Shown here: in pieces, positions 44,514-54,146 of the stretch
Layout: each line of letters begins with the position of its first letter
Numbering within the stretch: position 1 is the first letter of the stretch
Assembly (NCBI GenBank): GCA_963715785.1
Contig: OY970276.1
Location: 1-64,000, forward strand
DNA length: 64,000 nt
Direction of reading: 5' to 3'
Origin: LD21 sp963715785
GTDB lineage: Bacteria > Bacteroidota > Bacteroidia > Bacteroidales > VadinHA17
The notes under the pieces: model-generated
Databases searched by the model: none
What the model was told of the DNA's origin: nothing
Seen by the model: the letters and a program-made list of their open reading frames with translations, nothing else
Position numbers and translations under genes: made by a program

Positions 44514-47156
44514 ATGAAGGCACAGGAACTGAGGCAGCTGTTTTTTGAATTTTTCAAATCTAAAGGTCATGTTATTGTGCCTTCAGCTCCTATGGTAATT
44601 AAAAATGATCCCACCCTAATGTTTACCAATGCCGGGATGAACCAGTTCAAAGACATTTTCCTCGGGAACAGGATCGCAGAGAACAAAAGAGTTGCAAACT
44701 CCCAGAAATGCCTGCGGGTATCGGGAAAACATAATGACCTGGAGGAAGTAGGTCATGATACCTATCACCACACTATGTTTGAAATGCTAGGCAACTGGTC
44801 ATTTGGAGACTATTTCAAGGAAGAAGCAATTGGCTGGGCATGGGAATTGCTTGTAGACAAGCTCGGAATTCCCCAGGACAGGCTGTATGCCACAATCTTT
44901 GAAGGCAGCAAGGAAGATAAGGTAGCAAGAGACAATGAGGCTTTCAGCTATTGGCAAAAATGCTTTACTATTCCTGAAGGCAGAATCCTGGATGGATCAA
45001 AAAAGGATAACTTCTGGGAAATGGGCGAGACTGGCCCGTGCGGCCCGTGCTCAGAGATCCATGTTGATATACGCGATGATGAGGAACGAAAGAAGATACC
45101 GGGAAAAGATCTGGTAAATAAAGGCCACCCCCAGGTAATCGAAATCTGGAACCTTGTCTTTATACAGTATAACCGCCGTGCAGATGGCGTCCTGGAACAG
45201 CTTCCTGCAAAACATGTTGACACAGGTATGGGTTTCGAAAGGCTCTGCATGATTGTTCAGGGCAAAAAATCAAATTACGAGACTGATATTTTTCAGTCTG
45301 TCATTAAGGAAATTTCGGAAATTACCGGTAAGCCTTACGGGGTCAGGGAAAATTGGGATATTGCTCTCAGGGTTATATCTGATCATCTCAGGGCAGTTTC
45401 ATTCTCAATCGCCGATGGTCAGCTTCCTTCAAATAATAAGGCAGGCTATGTGATAAGAAGAATACTGAGACGTGCAGTCAGATATGGATATAATAACCTG
45501 GGTATTGAAGAACCATTTATGTTCAGGCTTGTACCGGTTCTTGCAGCAACAATGGGGGATCAGTATCCTGAGCTTCAAGCAGGTAAGGACCAGATATCCA
45601 AAATAATTTTCGAAGAGGAGACTGCCTTCCTCAAAACGCTTGGAAAAGGGCTGAAGATGATTGAAAGAATGGTAGACGATCTGAAGAAGGAACATAAGAA
45701 CATTCTTCCCGGGAAAATCGCATTCGAAATGTATGACACCTTTGGATTTCCTGTTGATCTTACAGGACTCATCCTAAAAGAGAATGGCATGGAGCTGGAT
45801 CTCAAAGGATTTGAAGATGAGATGAAGAACCAGAAAGATCGTTCACGCGAAGATGCAAGTGTTGAGGCTGACGATTGGAAAATCATTAAGGAAATTGATG
45901 GCACCATTTTCACGGGATACAACACCACTGAAGATGAAATACTGATAACAAAATACCGCAGTGTAAAGGTAAAGGGGAAGGAAAGCTTCCAGCTTGTATT
46001 CAATAAAACGCCGTTCTATGCAGAAGCAGGCGGACAGGTTGGAGATACCGGCTATATTGAATCGGCGGACGATAAAATAACTATTACTGATACTGTAAAA
46101 GAGAATAATCTTATCATTCATATTGCAGGTAAAATACCTGTTGATCCATCCGTGGTCTTCCATGCAAGAGTGGATAGTGAAAAGCGCCGTTTGACTGAAA
46201 ATAACCATACGGCCACCCACCTCCTCCACTTCGCCCTGCGTTCAGTACTGGGCAAGCATGTTGAACAAAAAGGTTCGCTGGTAACTCCTGAAAGGCTTCG
46301 CTTTGACTTCAGCCATTTCAGTAAGATGACAAAAGAAGAGCTGACTGAAGTCGAAGAGAAAGTAAACATGATGATAAGGCAGAATTATGTCAGCAGGATA
46401 ACGGAAGGAGTCACTATGGATAAGGCAAAAACGATGGGAGCCATGGCACTTTTCGGAGAAAAATATGGCGATCGGGTCAGGGTTGTGGAGTTTGGAAATT
46501 CAGTGGAACTTTGCGGCGGAACACATGTCGAAGCCACCGGAAGCATTGGTATGATGAAAATTGTATCTGAAGGCGGGATTGCAGCCGGCATACGAAGAAT
46601 TGAAGCCGTAACAGCTTCAAAGGCTGAGGAGTATATTAACGACAAGCTGAAAATTGTGGACGAAATATCCTCACTCCTGAAAAGCACAGGAAATGTGACA
46701 GATAGTGTTGAAAAGCTCCTGTCGGAAAACACAGCTCTTAAAAAGAGCGTGGAAAAATTTCAGGCTGTATCGGCAACAGAAAAACTGAAGGAATTGATCG
46801 GTAAAGCAGTGAAAATTAATAAAATCACTTTCGTATCCGGCAAGATTGAGGCCGATTCGCCAGATATACTTAAAAATATAGCTTATCAGTTGAGATCATC
46901 AGCTGAAAACACTGTAATGGTGATAGGCTCGGAGCATGGAGGAAAAGCAAATATCCTCGTTACAGTAACTGACGATCTGCTTAAATCAGATAAACTCAGC
47001 GCGATTGCGATTATTAAGGAAATTTCCGGTGAAATTAATGGTGGCGGCGGCGGCCAGCCATTTCTTGCTACAGCGGGTGGCAAGAATCCGGAGGGAATTT
47101 CCCGCGCTATTTCAAAAGCTGCCGGGTTCCTTCAAAAACTCCAAACCCCTGATTGA
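44514..47156 (+). CDS. alaS: Alanyl-tRNA synthetase
   Basis: 880 residues, full length. Class II catalytic core at the N-terminus (LRQLFFEFFKSKGH, LMFTNAGMNQFKDIFLG, GHDTYHHTMFEMLGNWSFGDYFK), the editing domain with NHTATHLLH (about 561-569) and LCGGTHVEATGSIG (Cys near 666), and the C-terminal oligomerisation domain with GGGGGQPFLATAGGKN. Charges tRNA-Ala and hydrolyses mischarged Ser/Gly. Divergent from the M23 pair. Confidence 0.97.
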   Translation: MKAQELRQLFFEFFKSKGHVIVPSAPMVIKNDPTLMFTNAGMNQFKDIFLGNRIAENKRVANSQKCLRVSGKHNDLEEVGHDTYHHTMFEMLGNWSFGDYFKEEAIGWAWELLVDKLGIPQDRLYATIFEGSKEDKVARDNEAFSYWQKCFTIPEGRILDGSKKDNFWEMGETGPCGPCSEIHVDIRDDEERKKIPGKDLVNKGHPQVIEIWNLVFIQYNRRADGVLEQLPAKHVDTGMGFERLCMIVQGKKSNYETDIFQSVIKEISEITGKPYGVRENWDIALRVISDHLRAVSFSIADGQLPSNNKAGYVIRRILRRAVRYGYNNLGIEEPFMFRLVPVLAATMGDQYPELQAGKDQISKIIFEEETAFLKTLGKGLKMIERMVDDLKKEHKNILPGKIAFEMYDTFGFPVDLTGLILKENGMELDLKGFEDEMKNQKDRSREDASVEADDWKIIKEIDGTIFTGYNTTEDEILITKYRSVKVKGKESFQLVFNKTPFYAEAGGQVGDTGYIESADDKITITDTVKENNLIIHIAGKIPVDPSVVFHARVDSEKRRLTENNHTATHLLHFALRSVLGKHVEQKGSLVTPERLRFDFSHFSKMTKEELTEVEEKVNMMIRQNYVSRITEGVTMDKAKTMGAMALFGEKYGDRVRVVEFGNSVELCGGTHVEATGSIGMMKIVSEGGIAAGIRRIEAVTASKAEEYINDKLKIVDEISSLLKSTGNVTDSVEKLLSENTALKKSVEKFQAVSATEKLKELIGKAVKINKITFVSGKIEADSPDILKNIAYQLRSSAENTVMVIGSEHGGKANILVTVTDDLLKSDKLSAIAIIKEISGEINGGGGGQPFLATAGGKNPEGISRAISKAAGFLQKLQTPD

Positions 47157-47316
47157 TTAAATTATATTTTCAGGTTCGAAATATATTGTAAAACATGTTT
47201 TTACATATACCTGATTATGTGATACTTGATCAAGGTGTGATTTTTGGATGACTCTCCCATTAATATTTGTTCGAGAAAATTCATTAGACTTGCTGCCTGA
47301 TTAAGCCGAATATTAA

Positions 47317-49161
47317 ATGGAAGTAACAAGAACCTTTGACCTGGTTCAATGGAATCTGGAAAAATATCCGCGTAATGATATGTATGGCGGAAAAAGAGAT
47401 AAGGAATGGATAACCTATTCTACTGAAGATGTAGTTAATTATGTGAATTGGGTAAGCTATGGGCTTCTGGCACTGGGGTACAAAAAGGGAGACAAGATCG
47501 CCACAATAAGCGGAAACAAACCCGAATGGAATTTTGCCGATTTGGGGATTGCCCAGGCCGGATTGATCCATGTACCAATATATCCCACAATCGGAACTGA
47601 TGAATATGAGTACATTCTTCAGCACTCTGACGTCAGGATGATAATACTGGGCAATAAGACGATATTTAATAAGGTAAAGCCAATAATAAATAAAATTGAA
47701 GGACTCAGAGAAATCTATTCATTTGATTTTGTGGAAGGTGCACGACCTTTTGATGAGATTATTGCTGCAGGGAAACAAAATGCCGGCAAATTCCATGATG
47801 AGCTTGAGAATATAAAGGAAAGCATCAAACCTGAAGATCTGGTTACAATCATCTATACTTCAGGCACTACAGGGAATTCCAAAGGTGTAATGCTGTCGCA
47901 CAGCAATCTTGTAAAAAATGCAATTACCACCTCCAAGGCTCACCATCTGGGTTATGGGAACAGGGCTATCAGCTTTCTCCCTCTCTGTCATGTTTATGAA
48001 AGAATGGTAAATTATCATTTCCAGTATAAAGGCATAAGTATTTATTATGTTGAAAATATGGGTACTGTATCGGAAACAGTTAAAGAAATTAAACCACACA
48101 TTTTCAATACTGTTCCCAGGCTGCTTGAGAAAATTTATGATAATATAATAAGCAAAGGCCGCAATCTGCCATGGCTGAAAAAGCAAATATTTTTCTGGGC
48201 AGTAAATCTCGGACTGAAATTCAGATTAAAAGGCAATTCTCAATTTTATAAATTCCGTCTTAAGATTGCGAGAAAGCTCATATTCAGCAAGTGGAAAGAA
48301 GCTCTCGGAGGAGAGTTGCAGGTGCTGGTGTCGGGAGGTGCTGCCCTCCAAAGCAGGCTCGAAAAAATATTCTGGGCTGCAGATATTCCGGTAATCCAGG
48401 GTTACGGGCTAACAGAGACATCTCCTGTTATTTCAGTTAATCCTCTGAGGATAGATGAAATAGGATTCGGAACTTGTGGGCCGGTTATTGAAGGTGTCGA
48501 GGTTAAGATTGCCGATGACGGAGAAATTCTATGTAAGGGCGTCAATATAATGATGGGGTATTATAAGGCGCCCGACCTTACTGCTGAGATGATAGACAAG
48601 GATGGATGGCTTCATACAGGCGACATTGGCGTTTTTGAGGAAGGGAAGTTCCTGAAGATCACCGACAGAAAAAAAGAAATGTTCAAACTAAGTGCCGGTA
48701 AATATATTGCTCCCCAGGTTATTGAAAATAAACTGAAGGAATCTGTCTTTATAGAACAGGCGATGGTAATCGGAGAAAATCAGAAATTTGCCAGTGCGAT
48801 CCTTTCGCCAAACTTTGGCTTCCTTCACGACTGGTGCTCAATTCACAAGATCCAGTTCAGGGATAATAACGAGCTGATGGCTATGAATGAGGTAGTTGAA
48901 AGATTCAGCAGGGAAGTAAAAGAGGTCAATAAATCACTTGGCGAATTTGAACAGATAAAAAGATTCCGGCTGGTGGCTGAAGAATGGACTCCGCAAACAG
49001 GAGAGCTGTCCCCAACTCTAAAGCTGAAAAGAAATTATCTTGCCAGGGAATACAAAGACATCATTGCAGAAATATATTTCAACGGAGAAAAAGACAATAA
49101 TGTTCTGCTAAGGATAAAAAACGGGATAAATGGGGTACTGAAGAATTTACCTAAGTTTTAG
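47317..49161 (+). CDS. Long-chain acyl-CoA synthetase (AMP-forming)
   Basis: 614 residues. ANL superfamily: P-loop IIYTSGTTGNSKGVMLSH (about 178-195), GYGLTETSPVIS (about 362), DGWLHTGDIGVFEEGKFLKITDRKKEMFK and the C-terminal LKRNYLAREY region. Matches the bacterial FadD/FAA1-like type with a long insertion. It activates fatty acids to acyl-CoA, membrane-associated. Flanked by intergenic gaps of 160 and 244 bp, so probably monocistronic. Confidence 0.93.
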   Translation: MEVTRTFDLVQWNLEKYPRNDMYGGKRDKEWITYSTEDVVNYVNWVSYGLLALGYKKGDKIATISGNKPEWNFADLGIAQAGLIHVPIYPTIGTDEYEYILQHSDVRMIILGNKTIFNKVKPIINKIEGLREIYSFDFVEGARPFDEIIAAGKQNAGKFHDELENIKESIKPEDLVTIIYTSGTTGNSKGVMLSHSNLVKNAITTSKAHHLGYGNRAISFLPLCHVYERMVNYHFQYKGISIYYVENMGTVSETVKEIKPHIFNTVPRLLEKIYDNIISKGRNLPWLKKQIFFWAVNLGLKFRLKGNSQFYKFRLKIARKLIFSKWKEALGGELQVLVSGGAALQSRLEKIFWAADIPVIQGYGLTETSPVISVNPLRIDEIGFGTCGPVIEGVEVKIADDGEILCKGVNIMMGYYKAPDLTAEMIDKDGWLHTGDIGVFEEGKFLKITDRKKEMFKLSAGKYIAPQVIENKLKESVFIEQAMVIGENQKFASAILSPNFGFLHDWCSIHKIQFRDNNELMAMNEVVERFSREVKEVNKSLGEFEQIKRFRLVAEEWTPQTGELSPTLKLKRNYLAREYKDIIAEIYFNGEKDNNVLLRIKNGINGVLKNLPKF

Positions 49162-49372
49162 GATTTTTAACCGTCCCGGTAGCTATGGGATTAAACCAAT
49201 GGTCGCCGGGAAGTATAAAGATTACACAATAAGTTATTTTGAACTGGCAGCAGTATGACTTAGATTTTGCTGATTTTGCTATACTCTGTGTAGCTTAGTG
49301 GTAAACGATTACATAAGATACTTCATTTCAAATACTTTTCCCAATATTCATCGTTATTGCAGATCACAGCAA

Positions 49373-49380
49373 TATTTTTG
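49373..49380 (+). promoter_or_regulatory. -7 box of the DUF6452-DUF6048 operon
   Basis: TATTTTTG, exact TAnnTTTG, 25 bp before the ATG at 49406. The nearest TTG (49357) is too close to be a proper -33 element. Confidence 0.4.
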
Positions 49381-49405
49381 TAATTTTGGGCTTTCAAAAT
49401 ATGTA

Positions 49406-49870
49406 ATGAGAAAATTTATTCCTGGAAGTCTTCTTGTAGCTGCAGTTTTATTTCTGTTCCTGCTTTCTTGTACTCCGGGCTCGTGTTTCGAGGAAACAGA
49501 ATCTTATCTTAAAGCTTCATTTTATGATAATGTCACCTCCAAACTTACTGCCCCTGACTCTCTTACGCTTTTTGGACTTAATCAGGATTCTCTTATTTAC
49601 AGCAAGACAACGGGGGTACAGGTTGCTCTTATGCCACTTAATGCATCGGCGGATAGCTGTGCATTCGTTCTTCAGGTTGACGGTCTGACTGATACTATTG
49701 AATTCGAATACAGCACCTATCCTCATCTCATTTCGAAAGAATGCGGCTACACGTATTATCATCAGATTGATACCGTAAGAAACTATACAAAACATTTTAT
49801 CAAGGCTATATATACTGCCAACACTACAATCACAAATCTGAATGTGGAGAATATTCGCATATTCTATTAG
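49406..49870 (+). CDS. DUF6452-like lipoprotein
   Basis: 154 residues from the ATG at 49406; an earlier in-frame ATG at 49298 precedes the predicted promoter and gives no signal peptide. Lipoprotein signal with lipobox FLLSC, then TPGSCFEETESYLKASFYD and a beta-rich body ending TITNLNVENIRIFY, the pattern of the Bacteroidota DUF6452 family. Function unknown. Overlaps the next gene by 29 bp, so the two are expressed together and may form an envelope pair. Confidence 0.78.
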   Translation: MRKFIPGSLLVAAVLFLFLLSCTPGSCFEETESYLKASFYDNVTSKLTAPDSLTLFGLNQDSLIYSKTTGVQVALMPLNASADSCAFVLQVDGLTDTIEFEYSTYPHLISKECGYTYYHQIDTVRNYTKHFIKAIYTANTTITNLNVENIRIFY

Positions 49871-50618
49871 TCTGCTGCTTCTTTCCTGCTGCTTTCTGCC
49901 AGGGGCAAATGCCCAGGATACAATACCTATTCCCCTTAAGATAAAGATAGGGTTGGAAGTTTCGGGTCCGGCAATATATTATGCCGACAAGAACATCCTG
50001 AATGAAGAAGGCTATATATCGATGGACCTCAATGAAAAACGATCCCTATTCTTTGCAGCCGGATATTCGGATTATAAATACAGTCAGTATAATTATTCCT
50101 ACCGTAATCATGGGAGCTTTGTCAGGCTTGGAATGGACTTTAACCTGCTTAAGCCCGATAAATCCCTCGGCAAATACTGGGCAGGAATCGGATTAAGGTA
50201 CGTCCTTAGCCGGTTTACCACCGAAGTGCCTTTCCTGGAAAAAGATAACTACTGGGGCTCATATGCCACCTCATTGGGTCGAAAAACCAATTGGGCACAT
50301 TTCATTGAAGCATCACCCGGTGTTCGTGCCGAACTCCTGAATCATTTCAGCATAGGTTGGGCAATAAGCCTGCGAATGCTGGTATACTCCGGAACCGGAA
50401 AAAACCTCAAACCTGTATATTTTCCCGGGTTTGGCAATGGCACAAAAACAATTGCTGCCGGCTTGAGCTACTATATAGTATGGAATATCCCATACAAAAG
50501 GATAAATGCTATAACGAAAAAGGAGGTCAAGGAAAATACAGAGGATAATACTGATACTGATACCGATAATTCGAATACCTCGGGCAATAGGACTCAAGGG
50601 AATAGCATCAGACAATAA
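49842..50618 (+). CDS. DUF6048-like outer-membrane beta-barrel protein
   Basis: 258 residues, signal peptide 1-24 (PGANA|Q). Beta-strand-rich with short polar loops (KIKIGLEVSGPAIYY, RSLFFAAGYSDYKY, FVRLGMDFNLL, YWAGIGLRYVLSRF), suggesting a small outer-membrane barrel, then an acidic Asn/Asp/Thr-rich tail (TDTDTDNSN). Matches the DUF6048 partner of DUF6452 by order and character. No function is known. Confidence 0.75.
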   Translation: MWRIFAYSISLLLLSCCFLPGANAQDTIPIPLKIKIGLEVSGPAIYYADKNILNEEGYISMDLNEKRSLFFAAGYSDYKYSQYNYSYRNHGSFVRLGMDFNLLKPDKSLGKYWAGIGLRYVLSRFTTEVPFLEKDNYWGSYATSLGRKTNWAHFIEASPGVRAELLNHFSIGWAISLRMLVYSGTGKNLKPVYFPGFGNGTKTIAAGLSYYIVWNIPYKRINAITKKEVKENTEDNTDTDTDNSNTSGNRTQGNSIRQ

Positions 50619-50746
50619 TTTTTTTCCGCATAGTATAGAAGCCGCTTTTCCCTTTACCCTGACACGGTGCTTCCCCCTAAAAAATATGAGATTTCCCGCT
50701 TCAACCGGAATCTATCAGAAGTCAGTACGAATGCCGTTTGCTGATT

Positions 50747-52204
50747 TTATTTGACTTCAGAATTTTTTCGGCTGAAAAGATATAGCCCTGTGAATGTCAG
50801 CAACCCGTTAAGCAGAAGCAATTCAAATCCGAATTTATACCCGTTGAACAGAAATACCGAATATTTACTGAGAAAAAAACAGGCTACCGGCGAAAATACT
50901 CCGATAACAGGAGTCAGCTTATCATTAACAATTCTTTTTGTAAATAATCCGAAGGAATATAAACCAAGCAAAGGGCCATATGTATATCCTGCTATTGTAA
51001 ACAGTTTATCTATCACTGCCATATCATTCAGGGTACTGAATATCAATACGCTTATAAAAAATACCAGGGCAATTGTCAGATGTACTGCATATCTGATCCT
51101 GGTTTTTGATTTTTCGGACATCCCTTCTCTTTGTTCCAGACCTAAAAAATCGATGCTCACCGAAGTCGTAAGTGAAGTAATAGCGCCATCAGCGCTGGGG
51201 AATGCTGCAGAGATCAAGCCTATCAGGAATACTACGCCTGCCACCGGCCCAAGATATTTAATTGCAATTGTAGGAAAAATTGCGTCGCTTGATGCTATAC
51301 TTATTCCCTTGTTCTGCATATAAATAAGAAGAAGCGCACCGAGAAACAGGAATAACAAATTTACCGCTACCAGGATCCCGCTGAAAGTGAACATATTCTT
51401 CTGCGCCTCCCTTAAATTTTTGCAGCTCAGATTCTTCTGCATCATTTCCTGATCGAGCCCGGTCATCACAATTGTAATAAACATCCCGCTTAATAACTGC
51501 TTAAGGAAAAATCTCGGATGATGCCAGTCTGTGATAACCATCTGCGATGCATGACTTTCCTTTACGATGGATACCAGTTTTAACATAGGAATATGCAGGT
51601 TCTTACCAATATATATTACCGACAAAACAACAGCAAGCAGCATGAATGTAGTCTGCAGAGTGTCTGTCCAGATTATTGTTTTGATGCCTCCTTTTAACGT
51701 GTAAAGAATTATGAGCGATATAAATACAAAAACGTTTATCCAGAACGGAACATGCCAGGCATCAAAAACGAAGATCTGCAGAACACTTATAACCAGAAAC
51801 ATGCGCAATGAGGCGCCAAGTGTTCTCGACAAAATAAAAAAACCTGCACCGGTTTTATACGACCAGAATCCGAATCGTTGCTCGAGATATGAATATATTG
51901 AGGTCAGCTTGAGCCGGTAATATAATGGCAGCAAAACAAGAGCAATTACAATATAACCGAAAAGGTATCCAATCACAACTAACATGTAACTGAATTGAGT
52001 ATCTCTGACCCATCCTGGCACTGACATGAATGTTACACCAGACAATGAGGCACCGATCATGCCATAAGCCACTACAAACCATGGAGATACCTTATTCCCG
52101 ATAAAGAATGACTGACTGTCGGCTTTTCTGGCAGTGAGCCATGTTACTGAAAATAGAACCAATGTATAAGCCAGAAAAAGACCGAGTATCAGAAGAGGTG
52201 GCAT
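50747..52204 (-). CDS. Sodium:solute symporter (SSS family)
   Basis: 485 residues, about 13 membrane helices. SSS features: an N-terminal helix, FFIGNKVSPWFVVAYGMIGASLSGVTFMSVPG (TM2 with the Na+/substrate-site Ser/Gly), IIWTDTLQTTFML, TGLDQEMMQKNLSCKN, and LIGLISAAFPSADGAITSLTTSVSID (the TM8-equivalent Na2 site). The transported substrate cannot be told from sequence. Divergent from recR. Confidence 0.9.
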   Translation of the reverse strand: MPPLLILGLFLAYTLVLFSVTWLTARKADSQSFFIGNKVSPWFVVAYGMIGASLSGVTFMSVPGWVRDTQFSYMLVVIGYLFGYIVIALVLLPLYYRLKLTSIYSYLEQRFGFWSYKTGAGFFILSRTLGASLRMFLVISVLQIFVFDAWHVPFWINVFVFISLIILYTLKGGIKTIIWTDTLQTTFMLLAVVLSVIYIGKNLHIPMLKLVSIVKESHASQMVITDWHHPRFFLKQLLSGMFITIVMTGLDQEMMQKNLSCKNLREAQKNMFTFSGILVAVNLLFLFLGALLLIYMQNKGISIASSDAIFPTIAIKYLGPVAGVVFLIGLISAAFPSADGAITSLTTSVSIDFLGLEQREGMSEKSKTRIRYAVHLTIALVFFISVLIFSTLNDMAVIDKLFTIAGYTYGPLLGLYSFGLFTKRIVNDKLTPVIGVFSPVACFFLSKYSVFLFNGYKFGFELLLLNGLLTFTGLYLFSRKNSEVK

Positions 52205-52265
52205 AAAATTGCAATTAGTTCACAAGAATAGCAAAAAGAAAGGAAGACAAAAAATCAGATACCTG

Positions 52266-52296
52266 TTTATATCACCGGAAAATTGAACTAATTTTG
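52266..52296 (+). promoter_or_regulatory. Promoter of recR operon
   Basis: TTTA (52266-52269, one off TTTG), 19-bp spacer, TAATTTTG (52289-52296), 17 bp before the ATG at 52314. Confidence 0.6.
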
Positions 52297-52313
52297 TCTA
52301 AAAGTTTCATGAT

Positions 52314-52928
52314 ATGAGTTTTACTGAATTTCCCTCCAGGCTTCTGGAAAATGCTGTAAATGAATTTGCTTCATTACCCGGAATAGGACGAAAAACAGCT
52401 TTCCGGCTGGTAATGAACCTGTTAAGAAGGGATTCCGGGGAAGTAAGAAGATTTGGCGAGAGCATAATCAGGTTACATGAAGATATACACTATTGCAAGA
52501 TCTGCAATAATATTTCAGATACTGAAATATGTAATATCTGCAGCGATGAGAAAAGAGAAAAGTCTCTTATATGTATTGTGGAAAACATCCAGGATGTCAT
52601 TGCTATTGAAAATACACGTCAGTTCAGGGGCGTCTATCATGTCCTTGGAGGCATCATCTCTCCTGTTGATGGGATAGGTCCTTCTGACCTTAAGATCGAC
52701 AGTCTGGAAGAGAAAGTGAAAGATGGCAGCGTCAGTGAAATAATTCTTGCCCTGAGTACTACAATGGAAGGTGACACTACAAACTATTACATTTATAAAA
52801 GACTTAATAAATATAATATAGGTATTACAACTCTTGCAAGAGGTGTGGCAATAGGTGATGAGCTTGAATATACTGATGAGATCACATTGGGCCGTGCAAT
52901 CAATAACAGAAATCCATATCAGCAATGA
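52314..52928 (+). CDS. recR: Recombination mediator RecR
   Basis: 204 residues. Helix-hairpin-helix ASLPGIGRKTAFRLVMNLL, Cys4 zinc finger CKICNNISDTEICNICSD (about 57-74), Toprim domain with ICIVENIQDVIAIE and HVLGGIISPVDGIGPSDL, and a C-terminal Walker-like TTLARGVAIGDELEYTDEITLGRAI. Works with RecF/RecO to load RecA on gaps. Overlaps the aminotransferase start by 4 bp. Confidence 0.96.
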   Translation: MSFTEFPSRLLENAVNEFASLPGIGRKTAFRLVMNLLRRDSGEVRRFGESIIRLHEDIHYCKICNNISDTEICNICSDEKREKSLICIVENIQDVIAIENTRQFRGVYHVLGGIISPVDGIGPSDLKIDSLEEKVKDGSVSEIILALSTTMEGDTTNYYIYKRLNKYNIGITTLARGVAIGDELEYTDEITLGRAINNRNPYQQ

Positions 52929-54139
52929 TAACATCTATAAATAAATTCCTTTCGAATGCAGGAAAGTGCATGAAGAGATCTGCAATAAGAGAGATCCTGA
53001 AACATCTTCAGAAACCGGGTATGATCTCTTTCGCCGGAGGGCTTCCTGCTCCTGAAACATTCCCTGTAAATGATCTTAAAGAAATTGCCGTTGAAATTCT
53101 GGAAAAAAACGGTGCTGAATGTCTCCAGTACGGGACTACTGAAGGTGACACCCTCCTGAGGAAGATGCTTGTTGAAAGACATAACAGGCAGGGAATGAAT
53201 ATTGGTATGGAGAATCTGATTATTACCACAGCTTCGCAACAGGCACTCGATCTGATCGCAAAGGTATTTCTCGATCCCGGTGATTGTGTTATTTGCGGAC
53301 TTCCATCATACCTCGGTGGAATAAATGCCTTTTCAAACTATGGTGCAATCCTTAAGGGTATAAATCTCGATGAAGACGGCATTAATCCGGAAGAACTTGA
53401 GGAAGCAATAATTGTACTGAAAGAGCTTGGAAGAAAAATAAAATTTATTTATGTCATCCCTGATTTTCAGAATCCATCCGGGATAACAATTCCTGATGCC
53501 AGAAGGAAGAAAATCATTGAAATCGCCGACAAGTATGACCTGCTTATAGTGGAAGACAGCCCATACAGGGAGGTTCGTTTCGAAGGAGAACCACAAAAGC
53601 TTATGAGCGAACTCGATACTACAGGAAGGGTTATAACCTTATGCACATTTTCCAAGATACTGGCACCAGGCTTCAGAGTAGGCTGGATCATAGGCAATCC
53701 GGAAATCCTTGATAAGCTTGTTATGGCAAAGCAGACTGCTGACCTCTGTACGTCTTCTTTTGTTCAGAAGATCATTGCACGGTACCTGGAAAAAGGATTA
53801 CTCGATAAAAACCTGAAAAAAACTATCGATCTCTACCGGGAACGCCGGACACATATGATAAGCTATTTCAGGAAATTTATGCCCGAGGGAGTAACCTGGA
53901 CAGAGCCGCAAGGCGGTTTGTTTCTTTTCGTTACCTTGCCCCAACAGATTGATACCGATGAAATATTCAAAAAAGCCATTGAAAAGAATGTGGCCTTCGT
54001 GGCAGGATCAGCTTTCTACTGCAATAATACCGGGCATAATACAATGCGCATCAACTTTTCATTTTCTGACAAACCGGAGATCGAAGAAGGCGTGAGGAGA
54101 CTTTCACAGGTAATAAATGATGAGCTGAAGGCCAAATAA
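52925..54139 (+). CDS. PLP-dependent class I/II aminotransferase (2-aminoadipate/LysN-like)
   Basis: 404 residues. Fold-type I aminotransferase without the GntR DNA-binding domain: MISFAGGLPAPETFP, LQYGTTEGDTLLRKML, IPDFQNPSGIT, EDSPYREVRFEGE and the PLP Lys in TFSKILAPGFRVGWI (near 243). Close to MocR-like/LysN transaminases acting on 2-aminoadipate, aromatic or branched amino acids. Coupled to recR (ATGA). Confidence 0.9.
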   Translation: MITSINKFLSNAGKCMKRSAIREILKHLQKPGMISFAGGLPAPETFPVNDLKEIAVEILEKNGAECLQYGTTEGDTLLRKMLVERHNRQGMNIGMENLIITTASQQALDLIAKVFLDPGDCVICGLPSYLGGINAFSNYGAILKGINLDEDGINPEELEEAIIVLKELGRKIKFIYVIPDFQNPSGITIPDARRKKIIEIADKYDLLIVEDSPYREVRFEGEPQKLMSELDTTGRVITLCTFSKILAPGFRVGWIIGNPEILDKLVMAKQTADLCTSSFVQKIIARYLEKGLLDKNLKKTIDLYRERRTHMISYFRKFMPEGVTWTEPQGGLFLFVTLPQQIDTDEIFKKAIEKNVAFVAGSAFYCNNTGHNTMRINFSFSDKPEIEEGVRRLSQVINDELKAK

Positions 54140-54146
54140 TCGCAGG

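Noticed and set aside
49298..49405. Longer N-terminus for the DUF6452-like lipoprotein
   Set aside because: Start at 49298 precedes the predicted promoter and puts 36 polar residues before the lipoprotein signal.
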